Source: Brachypodium distachyon (lineage: Eukaryota > Streptophyta > Magnoliopsida > Poales > Poaceae). From it: a DNA stretch of 64,000 nt. The stretch covers positions 40,672,150-40,736,149 of the forward strand of contig NC_016134.3 of assembly GCF_000005505.3 (NCBI RefSeq), read 5' to 3'. Position numbers and translations under genes: made by a program. The notes beneath the pieces were generated by a model. That model was given only the letters and a program-made list of their open reading frames with translations. It searched no databases and had not been told where the DNA came from. Of the stretch, positions 11,838-32,306 are shown in pieces. Numbering within the stretch: position 1 is the stretch's first letter; each line of letters starts with the position of its first letter.

Positions 11838-14800
11838 ATGTCTACCTTGAAGTTCGATCTACCGCAGCTGGACTACACCACACGATTCTCGTTGTGGCAA
11901 GTGAAGATGCGGACGATTCTCGCCCAAACTTCAGATCTGGATGAAGCGCTTGATTCCTTCGGCAAGAAGGATGAAAAGGAGTGGACTGCCGAAGAGAAAC
12001 GCAAATATCGTAAGGCCTTGTCTTTAATTCAACTTCATCTATCCAATAATATTTTGTAAGAAGTGTTGGAGGAGAAATCCGCAGCAGCCCTGTGGCTGAA
12101 ACTGGAATCGATCTGCATGTCTAAAGATCTAACCAGTAAGATGCATGTAAAAATGAAGTTGTTCACCCATAAGCTGCAAGAAGGTGGTTCAGTAATATCT
12201 CATATAACTGTTTTTCGAGAGATAGTTTCTGACTTGCAAGCTTTGGAGGTTAAGTATGATGATGAGGATTTAGCCATCTTACTCTTATGCTCGTTGCCCA
12301 GTTCCTATACAAATTTACGCGATTCAATTTTTTATAGCCATGACTCTCCAACCCTTAATGAGGTTTTCGAAGCACTTCAACAGAAAGAAAAGATGAAGTC
12401 TATGGTGTAGACCGATGGGTCGTCGTCAAAGGCAGAAGCTCTGCAGGTACGTGGCAAGACCGAGCAGAGGAACAACAACTATGGCAACCGAGATAAGAGC
12501 CGGGACAGAAAATCCCGTTCAAAGTCCCGTGGAAAAGATAAGTTATGCAGGTATTGTAAGAAAAATAATCATGTCATTGAAGATTGTTATAAACTGCAGA
12601 ACAAGGAGAAAAAAAACGGTACCTACAAACCGAAAGACAAGTCCGATGGTAATGGTAAGCCCGCTGTCGTTTCTACCGACAGCTCTGAGGGTGATTGCCT
12701 CGCTGTTCTTGCTGCTTGTGCTTCCCGTGATGATGAATGGATTCTTGATACATCATGTTTCTTTCATATTTGTTGTAACAAGGATTGGTTCAGTTCTTAT
12801 GAATCTGTGTAGACTGAAGATTTTGTGCGTGTGGGTAATGACAATCCTTGTCATATTGTTGGCGTTGGGTCCGTTCAGATCAAGACCCATGATGGCATGA
12901 CACGCACGTTGAAAGAGGTGAAACACATACCAAGCATGGCAAGAAATTTGATCTCGCTTAGTACCATGGACTGTGACGGGTACAAGTACGCCGGTAGGCG
13001 TAGACTTTTGAAGATATCTAGAGGTTCTCTTATTCACATGATAGGTGATATGAATTCTGCCAAATTATATGTTTTTAGATGTAACACTTTGCCTGGTTTT
13101 GCTGCTGCCGTTACACCTAATAATTCTGATGATTGTGCAAATACGAATCTGTGGCATATGCGTCTTGGGCATATGAGTGAACATGGGATGGCAGAGTTGG
13201 TCAAGAGAGAGCTGATCGATGGCTGCAACTTGAGTAAGATTGAGTTTTGTGAGCATTATGTTTATGGTAAGCACAAGAGGGTTAAGTTCATTTCTTCCAT
13301 TCATACCACCAAAGGCATATTAGATTATGTGCATACTGATGTTTGGGGACCCTCCCGTAAGACTTCTATTGGTGGTGCCAATTACATGCTTACCATTATT
13401 GATGATTACTCAAGAAAAGTTTGGCCTTATTTTCTGAAACACAAGTCTGATGTTTTTGGTGTTTTTAAAAAGTGGAAAGCTTTGGTAGAAAAGCAAACTG
13501 AAAGGAAGACAAAAGTTTTGCGTACTGATAATGGTGGTGAATTTGATTCTGATGAGTTTGAAGAGTTCTGCAGCAACGATGGTGTTGTTAGGCACTACAC
13601 GGTTGCCCGTACTCCACAACAAAATGGCGTGGTTGAGCGCATGACCAGAACCATCATCTCTAGGGCCCATTGCATGCTGTCCAATGCAGGTTTGGGCAGG
13701 CGTTTTTGGGCTGAGGCAGCTTCCACCGCATGCTACCTCATAAACACGTCACCTTCTATGCCACTTGACAAGAAAACTCCCATTGAGGTATGGTCTGGTA
13801 AACCTGTTAATTATTCACAGTTGAGAGTTTTCGGTTGCACCGCTTATGCTCACGTTGATAATGGAAAGCTAGAGGCTAGAGTTGTTAAGTGCATTTTTCT
13901 TGGCTATGGTTCTGGAGTTAAAGTTTTCAGGTTGTGAAACCCTGAAGCTAAAAATATTTTGCTGAGCAGGAATGTTGTCTTTAATGAAAAAGTTATGTAT
14001 CATGATACTTTGTCCACTGATGCCTTTCGCATTGAAGAGGAGAGACTTAAAGTGCAGGTGGAGCACGTTGATGTTGACAACGATGATGCTCAGGTTGATC
14101 ATGTTAATGATGATGGGAACAATGATGATATTGTTCCACCCTCACCACCTGTTTTGCAGCAACCCACACGGTCTATTGCAGCTGACCGCCCAAAGAGGAA
14201 TAAAGGTCCACGCCCATGTTTAATTGAAGAGTGTGATCTTGTTTATTATGCTTTGATTTGTGCAGAACATGTGAAGCATGATAGTGAACCGGCCACATAT
14301 AATGAAGCTATTGTTTCTGGCGACCGTGTGAAGTGGTTGTCTGCCATGCAAGAGGAGATGCAATCTCTTGAGAAGAATGGCACATGGGATGTTGTGCTCT
14401 TGCCTAAACAAAAGAAGGCCGTTCGCTGCAAGTGGATCTTCAAAAGAAAGGAGGGTTTGTCTCCTAATGAGCCTATGAGGTTTAACGCAAGGTTAGTGGC
14501 AAAAAGTTTCAGTCAAATATCAGGTATTGATTATAATGATATGTTCTCTCCAGTGGTAAAGCATAACTCCATCCGTACTTTCTTTGGTATTGTTGCTATG
14601 CATGATCTTGAACTTGAGCAGTTAGATGTGAAGACTGCATTTTTGCATGGAGAGCTTGAGAAGGAAATGTACATGGACCAACCTGAAGGGTTCATAGTTT
14701 CTGATAAAGAGAAATTTGTGTGTAAGTTGAAAAAGTCCCTTTATGGTTTGAAGCAATTTCCTAGACAGTGGTATAAAAGGTTTGATTCATTTATGATCTC

Positions 14801-15838
14801 ACGTGGTTTTAGTAGATCTCAGCATGGCAGTTGTGTCTACATTAAATTTGTTGATGGATCACCTATATACTTGCTGTTATATGTTGATGATATGTTAATT
14901 GCTGCCAAGAGCATGAAAGTAATCGCTACTTTGAAGGCACAACTAAGTAGTGAATTTGAGATGAAGGATCTTGGTGCTGCTAAGAAAATCCTAAGTATGG
15001 AAATTAAAAGGGACAGAAAATCTAGGTTGCTATTTCTTAGTCAGCAAAGTTACATTGAGAAAGTACTTCACAGTTTTAATATGCATGATGCAAAGTGTGT
15101 TAGTACTCCTATTGCTTCTCATTTCAAGTTGTCAGCGTTGGAATGTCTACTTCTGATGAAAATATTGAGTATATGTCACGAGTTTCCTATTCTAGTGATG
15201 TTGGTTCCTTGATGTATGCCATGATTTGTTCACGTCCTGATTTATCATATGCTATGAGTTTGGTCAGTCGTTACATGACTAATCCCGGTAAAGAACATTG
15301 GAAAGCTGTTCAGTGGATTTTCAGGTACCTCCGTGGCAAATCCAATGCTTGCTTGAAGTTTGGCAAGACTGATGAGGGACTCGCTGGCTATGTGGATTCA
15401 GATTTTGCTGCCGACTTGAATAAAAGGAGATCCCTCACAGGTTATGTGTTCACGGTAGGTGGATGTGTTGTGAGTTGGAAGGCAACACTGCAACCAGTTG
15501 TTGCTCAATCTACAACCGAAGCAGAATATATGGCTATTGCTAAAGCTTGTAAAGAGTCTGTTTGGTTGAAGGGTTTATATGCTGAGCTTTGTCAAGATGT
15601 TTCCTGCAACCTGTTTTGTGACAGTCAAAGTGTTATTTACCTTACTAAGGATCAGATGCTCCATGAGAGAACCAAGCACATTGATGTCAAGTACCATTTT
15701 GTTCGCGATATTGTTGCACAAGGTAAATTGAAGGTTTGCAAGATCAGCAGTCATGATAATCCTGCTGATATGATGACAAAGCATGTTCCTATTGCTAAGT
15801 TTGAGCTATGCTCAAGCTTAGTTGGTATAACCGTTTAG
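11838..15838 (+). pseudogene. copia gag-pol polyprotein, disabled
   Basis: From ATG 11,838 the frame gives in order: gag; a zinc knuckle (CRYCKKNNHVIEDC, near 12,545); a protease-like site with DTS near 12,745; a pre-integrase segment; integrase (HTDVWGP; DNGGEF near 13,535; PQQNGVVER); reverse transcriptase (LDVKTAFLHGELE near 14,625; YVDDML near 14,880); and RNase H ([17 protein letters not shown]). The reading frame stays the same over almost the whole length but is broken by TAA at 12,057, TAG at 12,408, TAG at 12,810 and TGA at about 13,935. A frameshift near 15,140 moves the RNase H part to another frame. It therefore cannot make a full polyprotein. Described from the sequence only. Confidence 0.92.
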
Positions 15839-15849
15839 CCCCTAGTGGC

Positions 15850-16389
15850 TGTTGGCGCCGAAAGTGTTTTTTTTGTTGTTTCAGGAGTTGTTGCTGTTCA
15901 TGCTACAAGAAGGAATTTGCTATAAGAAGGAATTTGTCTCAAGGTGGAGTTTGTTGATTGTGATCCAAATCCCAGTGGCCGGAAGTTCCGGCCGTTCCAG
16001 GCGCCGGAAGTTTCGGGCCAACTTCCGGCCGAACCTCCAGATGCTCTCTGTTACTTTTCGAGAAATTGCGGAACTTAGTGCGGAACTTTCGGATATTTAA
16101 AAATATGCGGAACTTCCAGCCTCCAACTGAAACTTCCGGTGTGCCCGTTACGGATCTGACTTGCCTTAATGTTCCTACTATATATACCCCTTGTATGCCG
16201 TCATTTTGGGATGAGTTAAGTTCGTGAAATCTCCCTGGCGTTGTAAACATTACCCATATAGTGAAATTTCGGTAGCTGGCGTCCGTGGTTTTTTCCTCTC
16301 GTTGTTTGAGAGAGTTTTCCACGTTAAATCCGTATATCTTTGTGCTGTGATTTCTTCTTTGTTTTTCGTTCCTGCTTGTCACGTTCACA
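15850..16389 (+). repeat. 3' LTR (complete)
   Basis: 540 bp, TG...CA ends. It starts TGTTGGCGCCG a few bases after the RNase H stop, and a polypurine tract is not obvious. It carries the same repeated CTTCCGG motifs and TATATATA box as the left LTR. Confidence 0.85.
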
Positions 16390-18384
16390 GCCGTGCCTCC
16401 CAAGAAATACAAGGCATGGCCCAAGATGCCTTGGTGGCTCAACTGCTCCGGCACGCACTCTGTAGCACCATCTTCTTCAGCTCTTGCGTGCGGCCCTGCT
16501 TCCGGCAGCGAAACCAAGCCAGCCCCACACCACGCCGTCGGCGATCATGTGCTGTGACACGCCGACGATGAGTTTTCAGAGGAAGACGCGTACTGCGAGC
16601 CGCCGAGGGAGCTGCGGACGCAAACAAAGCTGCACGCGACGCCAAGCGAGCCGCCGAAGAGGCAGAGGGTCGTGCCGTGCAAGCACGTACTCGCTCAGTC
16701 GTCTGCGTGCCGCCCGTATTGATGTGGAGCTAGGCAGGGCAAGCCCGGCCGACGAGAGGACTCGTAGAAGAGGGACGAGCTGCTATCGGCATGACACCAC
16801 AGTCGCCTCCATAAAAATCGCTGTTTTGGTGGCCCATTAACCGACCCAGCAAACATGGGCCATTGCAACTAACAACACATTACTACTGTCCTACCGAACC
16901 TTCTTTTCGGTAAAAAAAACTATTTGGCCCATCAACCAGCCTGGGCCGACCAAACGATGATGTGCCATCTTATAACCATACTTAACTCTCGAGCCTCTTT
17001 TTGATAAAAATCTACATGGCCCGTATAGGATGCTTCATGGGCCAGAACGTCCCACCGAACAGCATGGGCCAACCAACCGGCGATGTGCCATCTACGACGT
17101 ACTGGGCCAGAACCGCACTTCCGCTTCCTGTATTCTCGTTTCCAACAAATCAGTCCGAAACGTGCCTGGCCCACCAGTTTTTAACTGAACCGCACGATGC
17201 GCCCTCCTGATACCGAGACACCAGTCGACCAGGAGCCCAAAATCCGTGTCCTTGAAATTGGCCCTTTTTATCTTCATGATGAAGCCCACACTGGGACGGA
17301 AAGGGGCTTGTCTTCTAACCACCAAAGTACACGAATAAGATTTACGCTCAAATAGACATTGGGTTACCAGCTTAGATCAACCTAAATGAATCTGCGTGCT
17401 CTCGTGAGACTTAAAAATAACCAGCCTTCTCTTCCGTAAACGGATACTTTTTGGACACGCACAGCCAGCCTAGTCCTGTTGCAGCAGAATATGAAGAGCA
17501 AGATGTAGGTGCCAGGGCAGAGAGGCCGGGGCGCTAAGAAGAGGCGGCTTACCATGTGCTTGGATTCGCTGGCGACGCCGATCCCGCTGCGTGGACATGA
17601 ACCGGTTGAGCGCCAGCAGCCCCATGATACGACGATGATTCCTTGGGCGAGACACGAAATCTGATTTCCTCTATCCCCTCTGCCTGTCTTGATTTACTCT
17701 ACTTATTTTCGCCCAACGTGGTGGCGCGCGTCTGGCTGTCATACAAATCTGAACATCTATTTGAAACGGACAGGGCGCGAGGGATGAAATCGCGTCGGCT
17801 CCGGCCTCCGGAAGGCGGGGCTACCTATAAGATTGAGCTCACGACAGACCCGAAATCTGTCAAATTAACAGGGAACGATACTGATCCCTGTTCAGTAGAT
17901 TCAGGTTGTTCAGGTCCTGATAGCCTTGACCTTCGAGAAGCCTATCAATTGCCCTGTGTGTGCAGCCCGCTGTATAGCGGAAGCCTTCTATTTCAATTTT
18001 GTCTTCCCCTCTTATCTCCTCCCGTTTGACTTGACGAGTTCAAAAATGCAATCATTTTTGAAAGACTCCTATATTGATTAACCAAACATTTATACAATCA
18101 TTTTTCATGAAATGCAACTTACCGGGTTAAATCGTAACATGCCGTGGGAGTCTTTTTCATGAAATGCAACTGAACATTTTCTCGTGTTCCTCTCAGTGTC
18201 GTTCAACATTCTTACAGTCCTATACTGGCCGTTATACAGATATATACATTAGCCAAGGGAAGAAAAGACGTATACACTATAAGATCTCCTAAACATTTTT
18301 TTATCAGATTTGGACTAGTTACAGTTAGAGGTCCACCGGGCCTTCTGGGTATAACATTACATAAGACAGCAAAACCTGAAATAG
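16390..18384. other. Intergenic, copia end to gene 3' end
   Basis: No gene recognised. Between about 16,930 and 17,110 there are diverged direct repeats with the theme GGGCCRACCAAMC...GATGTGCCATCT. Open frames at 16,224-16,840 and 17,643-18,029 have no recognisable domain. The part just below 18,385 would be the 3' UTR of the BAGP1-like gene. Confidence 0.5.
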
Positions 18385-26173
<7,789 letters not shown>

Positions 26174-28112
26174 GCCGGCACGCGCCCCGGCGGGGGGTGG
26201 GCGGGGGGGGGTCTAGGGTTTCTCAGAGGAGGGGACGAGCACGGGATGGCCGGAAAGGGAATGGGGGAGGAGGAAGGAAGCAAGGAGGAGGCGGTGGTGG
26301 TTATGGAATGGGGGTGGGGTGGGAGGCGACGAGGCGGAGAAGTCGGAAGCGGTCGGGATCGCGTATCCTGTCTGACCCTCGAGTGCTGAATCGCTACAGC
26401 TGGATCGCACGGCCGATCCTGCCCCAGCGCGAGGTGGCGCGGATCTCGAGGCGTTTTGGGAAAGGCCGGCTGGGGGACGCTGGTCCGGCGGGGCCGCGTC
26501 TGGGACGGTCGCGTTCGGGCACGAAGTCAAAACCGTTTTCTCCCTTGGAACTTTCCATTTTGTTTTTCCTTCGGAACTTTTTTTTTACCAGTAGGACTTT
26601 TGTTTGTTGGCTTAGCGCCCCATCGCCCCATCGTTACCAAAGAAATGGAGTGTCTTTAATCACCTTCAATGCAAGGTGCTTTGGGAGGTGATTGCACACA
26701 AAAAGAATCGGATTTTGTCTAAGCACTGATGCTTGTGTTCTATAAGATATAGGATAGGTGCTTAATTAGACACTTCTAGTACAGAGATAAGCACTGGTGC
26801 TTGAAAATAAACCGGTTTAATTTTGTAGCACTACCTTAACCATTTTCCATTGAACATGCTCTTAGGTCATTTTCTTAGTAGTGTTGCTTGATAAATAACC
26901 GCGGCTTGCCTGCATCAAACAATCGCCGGAGAAGCTAGTTTGCATTAGAGGTAAGACTATTATACTTGTCGAAGCTTGTTTTCTTTCTTTAAAAAGTTTG
27001 TATGGGTCGATATAAAATAAGATTTATATGCAATTAGTATAAACGGCAGCCTATCCTCTGTTCCTCACCCGTTGTCATTTTTTACTCTTTACTTTCTCAC
27101 TCTTGAAGCTAGTTTCCCTCGCATTCTATTGGTCTTCTCATCGATGTCTCCTCATTCCGCCTCGCTATCTTTCTTCTCCCACGATCTCTACCCTGCCCTC
27201 TTACTAAATTGGCGTCGCGATGTCAAGTAGGAACATCAATTTGGAAATTTGAAGGGTGCGCACTATCCGTCTGGCATCAGTGGCTGGTTACAGTTGATCT
27301 TGTGCTTTGTCTCTGGGACGGATCTAGACACATGCTTTTGACTCGGTGTTGGGGTGTCATAAATTATAAAGTAAGTTTCATTTTTTTACTCCTGATTGTA
27401 AATTTGTAAAACAAATTCGGGATACAACATGACAGAGAATTTAAATTGGATAAGCATTGTGTTTATAAACCGAGGTGCCCCATACCACCAGGTATAAGTG
27501 ACACGGGACTGGACAAATTATCCAAGTGAAAATAAGGTGGAACAAATGAACAAATTTGGCGCTTGAGGGGATAAGGAACCAATGTTTGCAAGAATAATTT
27601 TATTTCGAAGCATGAACCTTGTAGAGCTTGTCGGAGTTAACCCCAACTGTTGCTAATTTATGAAACCAGTATTCTGATGTTATCGATAACGGTGGATCCC
27701 AGCTTTGAATTCGTTTGGCACTGCGGAAAAAGATGGACCCGGAGCCGGAGCAGGATCACTGACGTATACGGCCCGCGTGTCAGAAACACGCACCGTTTTC
27801 CTGGAAACTTCCCCGACGATCCACGGTTTCATCGCTCGATCCATCTGCACGTGTAAACGTGTTGTTTTTTCTAGACAAGATAGAGCGCCGTGAGTGGTGA
27901 GCATAAAACAATGGCATATGCTTCGTGACCTTATCTATGTCGCCGGCCTGCAGCCAATTGAAGCACGACAGGACGCCTTCGCGGGCCCACGCCTATCTTC
28001 CCCTCCTTTCCTTTGGTGGCACCTGCTCATGGCTATAGCTGCAACACCATGCCGCACAGCTATATAGTGCACTCCGTTCTGCACGCGCGGCGCCACGGCG
28101 AGCGAGCCAACG
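26174..28112. other. Intergenic, divergent promoter space
   Basis: Upstream of the BAGP1-like start is GC-rich sequence to about 26,560, probably its 5' UTR and core promoter. Near 26,720-26,810 the motif AAGCACTGATGCTT recurs as AAGCACTGGTGCTT, possibly a MITE remnant. Open frames in the opposite strand of exon 1 are composition effects. I see no gene between 26,600 and 28,112. Confidence 0.5.
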
Positions 28113-28620
28113 ATGCCCCTCCACGCCGCCGCCACGCAGCACGCGGCCTTGCCGGCTCCAAATGCTGCTCCGAAGAAGAGCATCAGCAGCAGCGTTCTTC
28201 CTGTTGGAGCCAAATGCGACACCAGGAGGTTTCAATATCTGATAGTATCTCCGATTAATTATTCGTCCCTGTTCTGAAACTGTGGTTGCATTTTTTTTTC
28301 TTCTGGCAGCAGCCGTGACCACATGTTTCTACTTTTTCAGGGCGTTTCTGCAGGGCGTGATGATCGCTGCCGCCGGTGCTGGCACGCTGCTGGGTGCGGT
28401 CGACGCCGCGCCGGCGGCTTCCAAGAGGCGGGCTCCGCCACCGGCGGAGGAGAAGGAGAAGAAAGACCCCAACCTCAGCGGCGTGCAGGCCAAAGTTCTT
28501 GCCAGCAGGAAGAGGAAGGAGGCCATGAAGGAAGCAATGGCCAAGATGAGGGAGAAAGGGAAGAAGCCTGCTGCCACTGTAACTGAAAAGGAGAAATCAG
28601 TAGGGGCTGTTGTAGAGTGA
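28113..28620 (+). CDS. Small protein with plastid/Tat-like leader (131 aa)
   Basis: Two exons: 28113-28228 and 28341-28620, joined AG|G across a GT-AG intron (acceptor CTTTTTCAG). The N-terminus is rich in Ala, Ser and Lys with almost no acidic residues, as in plastid transit peptides. Next comes TRRAFLQGVMIAAAGAGTLL followed by AVDAAPA: twin Arg, a hydrophobic core and an AxA-like cleavage site, matching thylakoid Tat leaders. The predicted mature part is short, highly charged and helical (QAKVLASRKRKEAMKEAMAK). I infer a small thylakoid-lumen protein. I cannot name the family with confidence. The start was chosen because it is the first ATG that stays open into exon 2. Confidence 0.65.
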
Positions 28621-28945
28621 GCGTGTATGTGTGCCGCTTAATTAATCACAAGTGACTCATTTCTTCGTGTTTTTTTCCAGCGATTACAAAGATGGTGTAC
28701 ACGTGAATACAGTGCCGCGATACACACCCACTTACACGAGCGTGTCTCTTAATCACACACTAGAATTTGAGAGACAAAACTAGGAACTACTGGTGCCCTT
28801 TGCGGAGAAAATACAACAACTACATTCGTACATAAGAACTACTATCTATTGGTAAATACAATTATGGTATTTGGTAAAATTTTGGATTGATATATCCACA
28901 TAACAAATCTAAATGAATTGCTTTCATCTGTTGAGCCTACTATCT
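28621..28945. other. Convergent 3' intergenic stretch
   Basis: 325 bases between the 3' ends of the small plastid-type gene and the NLR. It presumably holds both 3' UTRs. Nothing else seen. Confidence 0.5.
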
Positions 28946-31900
28946 TTATGCACAGTCTGCTTCCATGGGAAGGAAATGTCTCAATGATGGCGCACTCCTC
29001 AATACGATAGACTTGCCTGTTATTAGTGTGGGCCGGTTCGCTAGTCCCACAATCTGCAATTGAAGAGCCTTTTCCAACTCCGGTTTTTCGCCACAACTTG
29101 TCAGGGCAAGTTCATTTAGGTTCCGTAAGAAGACCACACCAGAAAAGCCTTTCTCACCATCATGCAGTTGGAGACATTTTCTCACTCGGAGGTTCTCAAG
29201 CACAGTCAACGTGCCATCCTCGATCTGTATGGTTTTGAGATTCTTCAAGCCTTCAATGTAAAGCAGTTTGAGTTTTTTGAATGTACCATTGCTGAAACAT
29301 AGTGACTCTTCCATGAAAGAATCCTCCCAGAGTCCAAGAAGAGTGAGATTGCCTAGTTTTCCAAGAACCCTGATTTCTTCTTGCTTCAACTGTGTTCGAA
29401 GTAGTTTTACCTTTGATAGATCATTGAGGGAACTCATCCAACTAGGGAGATTTCCTAAACGGCCACATAACCTTAGTGACGTGAGATGCTTTGGTGGAGA
29501 TTTGTCTTTGCTCGTGTCCTTTAGAAACTCAAGAGATTCAGAGCGTACTTCAAGTCGTTCCAGATGAACAAGCCTTGATATCGAGCTGCATAATTCCATC
29601 CATGCTCCCCCATCCGCCTCTAAATCCACTCCTAATCTGCGCAAGTTAGTCAGCTTTCCCAAATTCCTTGCCACTTCGCTGCCTTGTGCGATGTGCAAAA
29701 CCCCAAGCACAAGTAGATTCCTTAGCTTCTCAATTCTCTCAGGAGCTCGTACACTAAACTCGCATGTGCATCCCGAACATAGACATTGACTCTGTTCCTT
29801 GTAACCACCATAGCACCCACATACAAAGTCTGCTAAGGTTTTCGAGCAGTTGTTGTTACCTTTGGTTGCATTCTTCTTCCCCATCTTCTCTACCAAGTCT
29901 TTCGCAAAGTTGATGCCACCAACAAGGTACCGCAGATTCTCCAATTTTGTGATACCATGTGGGAACCATGTCACCTTCGTGTCTTGAACATCTAATGTCT
30001 CTAGGCATACCAAGTTCTGCAGAGAAGAAGGAAGTGCTGAAATATTTGTTCCTCTTAGACCGAGATACCTTAAATGGCGTAGTTCCCCAACATGCTTGAG
30101 ATCATCATTCTCCAGACCAATCGTGTCCTCCAGGTCAAGTACTCTCAGCAACCGCAACTTAGGGGTGATGAGGGATAATGGGCACTCTCCGAAAACTGTC
30201 AATGAACGTATCAAAGACAAGTTTATGCTTGACATATTCTCACTCTTCTTCCTTCTGGTCACTACTAAGTGGCGTATCTTACTCTGTGGAGCCTCGTTGC
30301 AGTGATTATCCATGATGAATAGTTGGTTCTCCTCAACTGATTTGGAAAGGATTATCTGGAGTACCACGCCATGAACACGGCAACGTTCAACTGCCATGCT
30401 AGCCCTAACCTTCTTGGAGGGCTGGATCATGCTTCTATTGATGAGCTCCTTGTAGTGCCTCCGCCCGACTTCCTCGATGGTCATGTCACGTGGCTTTGCT
30501 ATGTACCCTTCAGCCATCCACCGGCGCAGTAAACGGGTACACCTGATCTCATAGTTCTCAGGGAAAATACTAAGGTACAAAAAACAAGTTTTGAGATGAT
30601 ATGGTAACCCGTCGTAGCTCGAGGTGATAACTCTCATGATATCACGGTCATACTCCAACTCTGACCCAAGATGATCTCCCAGATTCATCCATTCTCTGCT
30701 CGTTTTGGGTCTGTTAGCCAATAGGCCTCCTATGGTGGCTATAGCCAGTGGAAGGCCTCGACATCGCCTTAAGATAAGGTTGGCTTCCTCCTTCATGTGC
30801 TCTGACAACTTGTATTCATCATCCTTGTACACCTAAAGTTGAACAAGTAAACATAATAAGAAACTAGAATGATGACAACGAAAAATACTAGTATGTAAGA
30901 CCTTTAGTTTTACTTAAAATGAAATGAGACCATGACTTCCTGGATCACGAGAAGCACACATTTTGGCTTCTTAAAACCACATAAGTTAGTACCCACTCCG
31001 ATTCTAAAAAATTATTAACATTTTGGATATGGATTTGGCCAAACTTTCAAAACTTAGAGAAACACTTTTTTCTTAAAAGATTTTGATTTTTTTTGTAAAA
31101 TTCATACGTATATATACCGAGAATAATTCTACTATGTTATGCTTTGTACCTTTTGACAGAGCAGTTTCAGGGCCTCGCCTGGTGCGAGAGGTTTGAGCTC
31201 GTACACATTGTCACCGGCGCATTGCCGGGCAACATCCTCCCGCCGTGTCGTCACGACGACCCGACCGCCGTCGCAGATCGCGTCGAAGCAGGGCCGAATG
31301 TGGTCCCACTCCTCCCCGGAAGACACGTCATCGACGACGACCAGGCACCGCTTCTCCTTGATCCACGCCGATACGCCGCGGCCGTTGTCCACGCCGAGCT
31401 GCTTCTCGAGCCGGCGCCCGAACTCGTCGGGGCTCTCCAGTGGCGCGGCACGGTGACCCAGGCGCGGCAGTCGAAGCCGTCGATGAGAGCTCTGTCGTTG
31501 TACAGCATCGTCACCAGCGACGACTTCCCCATCCCGCCCATGCCCCACACCGCCGACACCACGCCCGCCCCTTTCACCAGCTTCTCCCTCAGGGCTTCCT
31601 TGTCTTCGTCCCGGCCGACCACCTGGGATAATTTGCTACTCCCTGACGCGAGATCGGGGTGCAGGAGATGTTCAGCGTCGTGCCCGTGCTGCGGGGGCTT
31701 GTCCGCGGGCGGCGCGGGGACGGCCTTGTCGACGACGAAGACGTTGTAGCGCTGGTTGCGCTGGTTGAGCTCGTCGACGGTGGCCTTGAGGCCGCGTATC
31801 CGGTCGGCGACGCGGTGGCGGGCGGCGAGGTCGGCCAGGCGGAGCCAGGGCGGGCGGGCCGCGTGCAGCGAGAAGTCGAGGAGGCAGTCCTCGAGGTCGC

Positions 31901-32147
31901 AGGCGAGGTCGCGCACCTGCTTGACGCACGTCTTGAGCGTGTCCTTGCAGCAGCCTCCCCCGGCGGAGGAGCACGCGGCGGCGGAGGACCGGAGGAAGGA
32001 GCGCATCATCTCCAGCTCGCTGCGGATGAAGTCCACCTCCCTCCGCACCCCCAGCAGCAGCGCCGCCTCGTCCGCCATCGCCGTCGCCGCGCTTCCCAGC
32101 ACCCCGTCCAGGACCGTCCTCGCCAGGCTCACCGCCGTCGCCTCCAT
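28946..32147 (-). pseudogene. CC-NBS-LRR resistance-type gene with NB-ARC frameshift
   Basis: Exon 1 is 31150-32147 and exon 2 is 28946-30832 (intron GT-AG, acceptor TTTAG|GTGTAC). The N-terminal coiled coil has DLACDLEDCLLDF in the EDVID position. NB-ARC motifs follow: P-loop GMGGMGKSS; RNBS-A FDCRAWVTV; kinase-2 KRCLVVVDDV; RNBS-B GGRVVVTTR; CRGLPLAI; RNBS-D CFLYLSIFPENYEI. Then come leucine-rich repeats to the end. A frame change near 31,440, right after FDCRAWVTVP, separates the P-loop half from kinase-2. Exon 1 is 998 nt, one short of a multiple of three, which fits a single lost base. The MHD site reads RVHGVVL, so the Asp is replaced by Gly. NLRs are intracellular pathogen sensors; this allele looks disabled unless the frameshift is a sequence error. 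Intact length would be about 961 aa. Confidence 0.85.
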
Positions 32148-32296
32148 CTTTCCTTAATTTCCTCTATGATCTTCTCGCTCTGCTCTGCCCTCTGTCAGAT
32201 CAGATGTGCTCTACTAGAGCTAGATGGCGGTCTCTCTCTGATCTCGCTGGATCTCTCTCCTTTTTTGCGATGTGTGCTCTACTGGATGCTGGTGGT

Positions 32297-32306
32297 GTAT
32301 TTATGC
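32297..32306 (-). promoter_or_regulatory. Possible TATA box of the NLR gene
   Basis: The minus strand reads CATAAATAC about 150 bases upstream of the NLR ATG. Position and composition only. Confidence 0.35.

Larger units (their letters stand above)
11362..16389 (+). mobile_element. Ty1/copia LTR retrotransposon, degenerate, 5'-truncated
   Basis: Two related LTRs flank a gag-pol region. The right LTR is 15,850-16,389 (TGTTGGC...TTCACA, 540 bp). The left LTR can be aligned only from about 11,362 to 11,797, so its first ~115 bases are lost or replaced. The primer binding site TGGTATCAGAGC (initiator Met tRNA) is at 11,800-11,811. Integrase lies before reverse transcriptase, which is the copia order. 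Each LTR carries a TATATATA box (11,584; 16,178). The two LTRs differ at many sites, and no target duplication can be checked because the left end is missing, so the insertion is old. Confidence 0.92.

Noticed and set aside
26720..26810. Repeated AAGCACTGRTGCTT as a MITE
   Set aside because: Two palindromic motifs only; I could not find matching terminal repeats or a target duplication.
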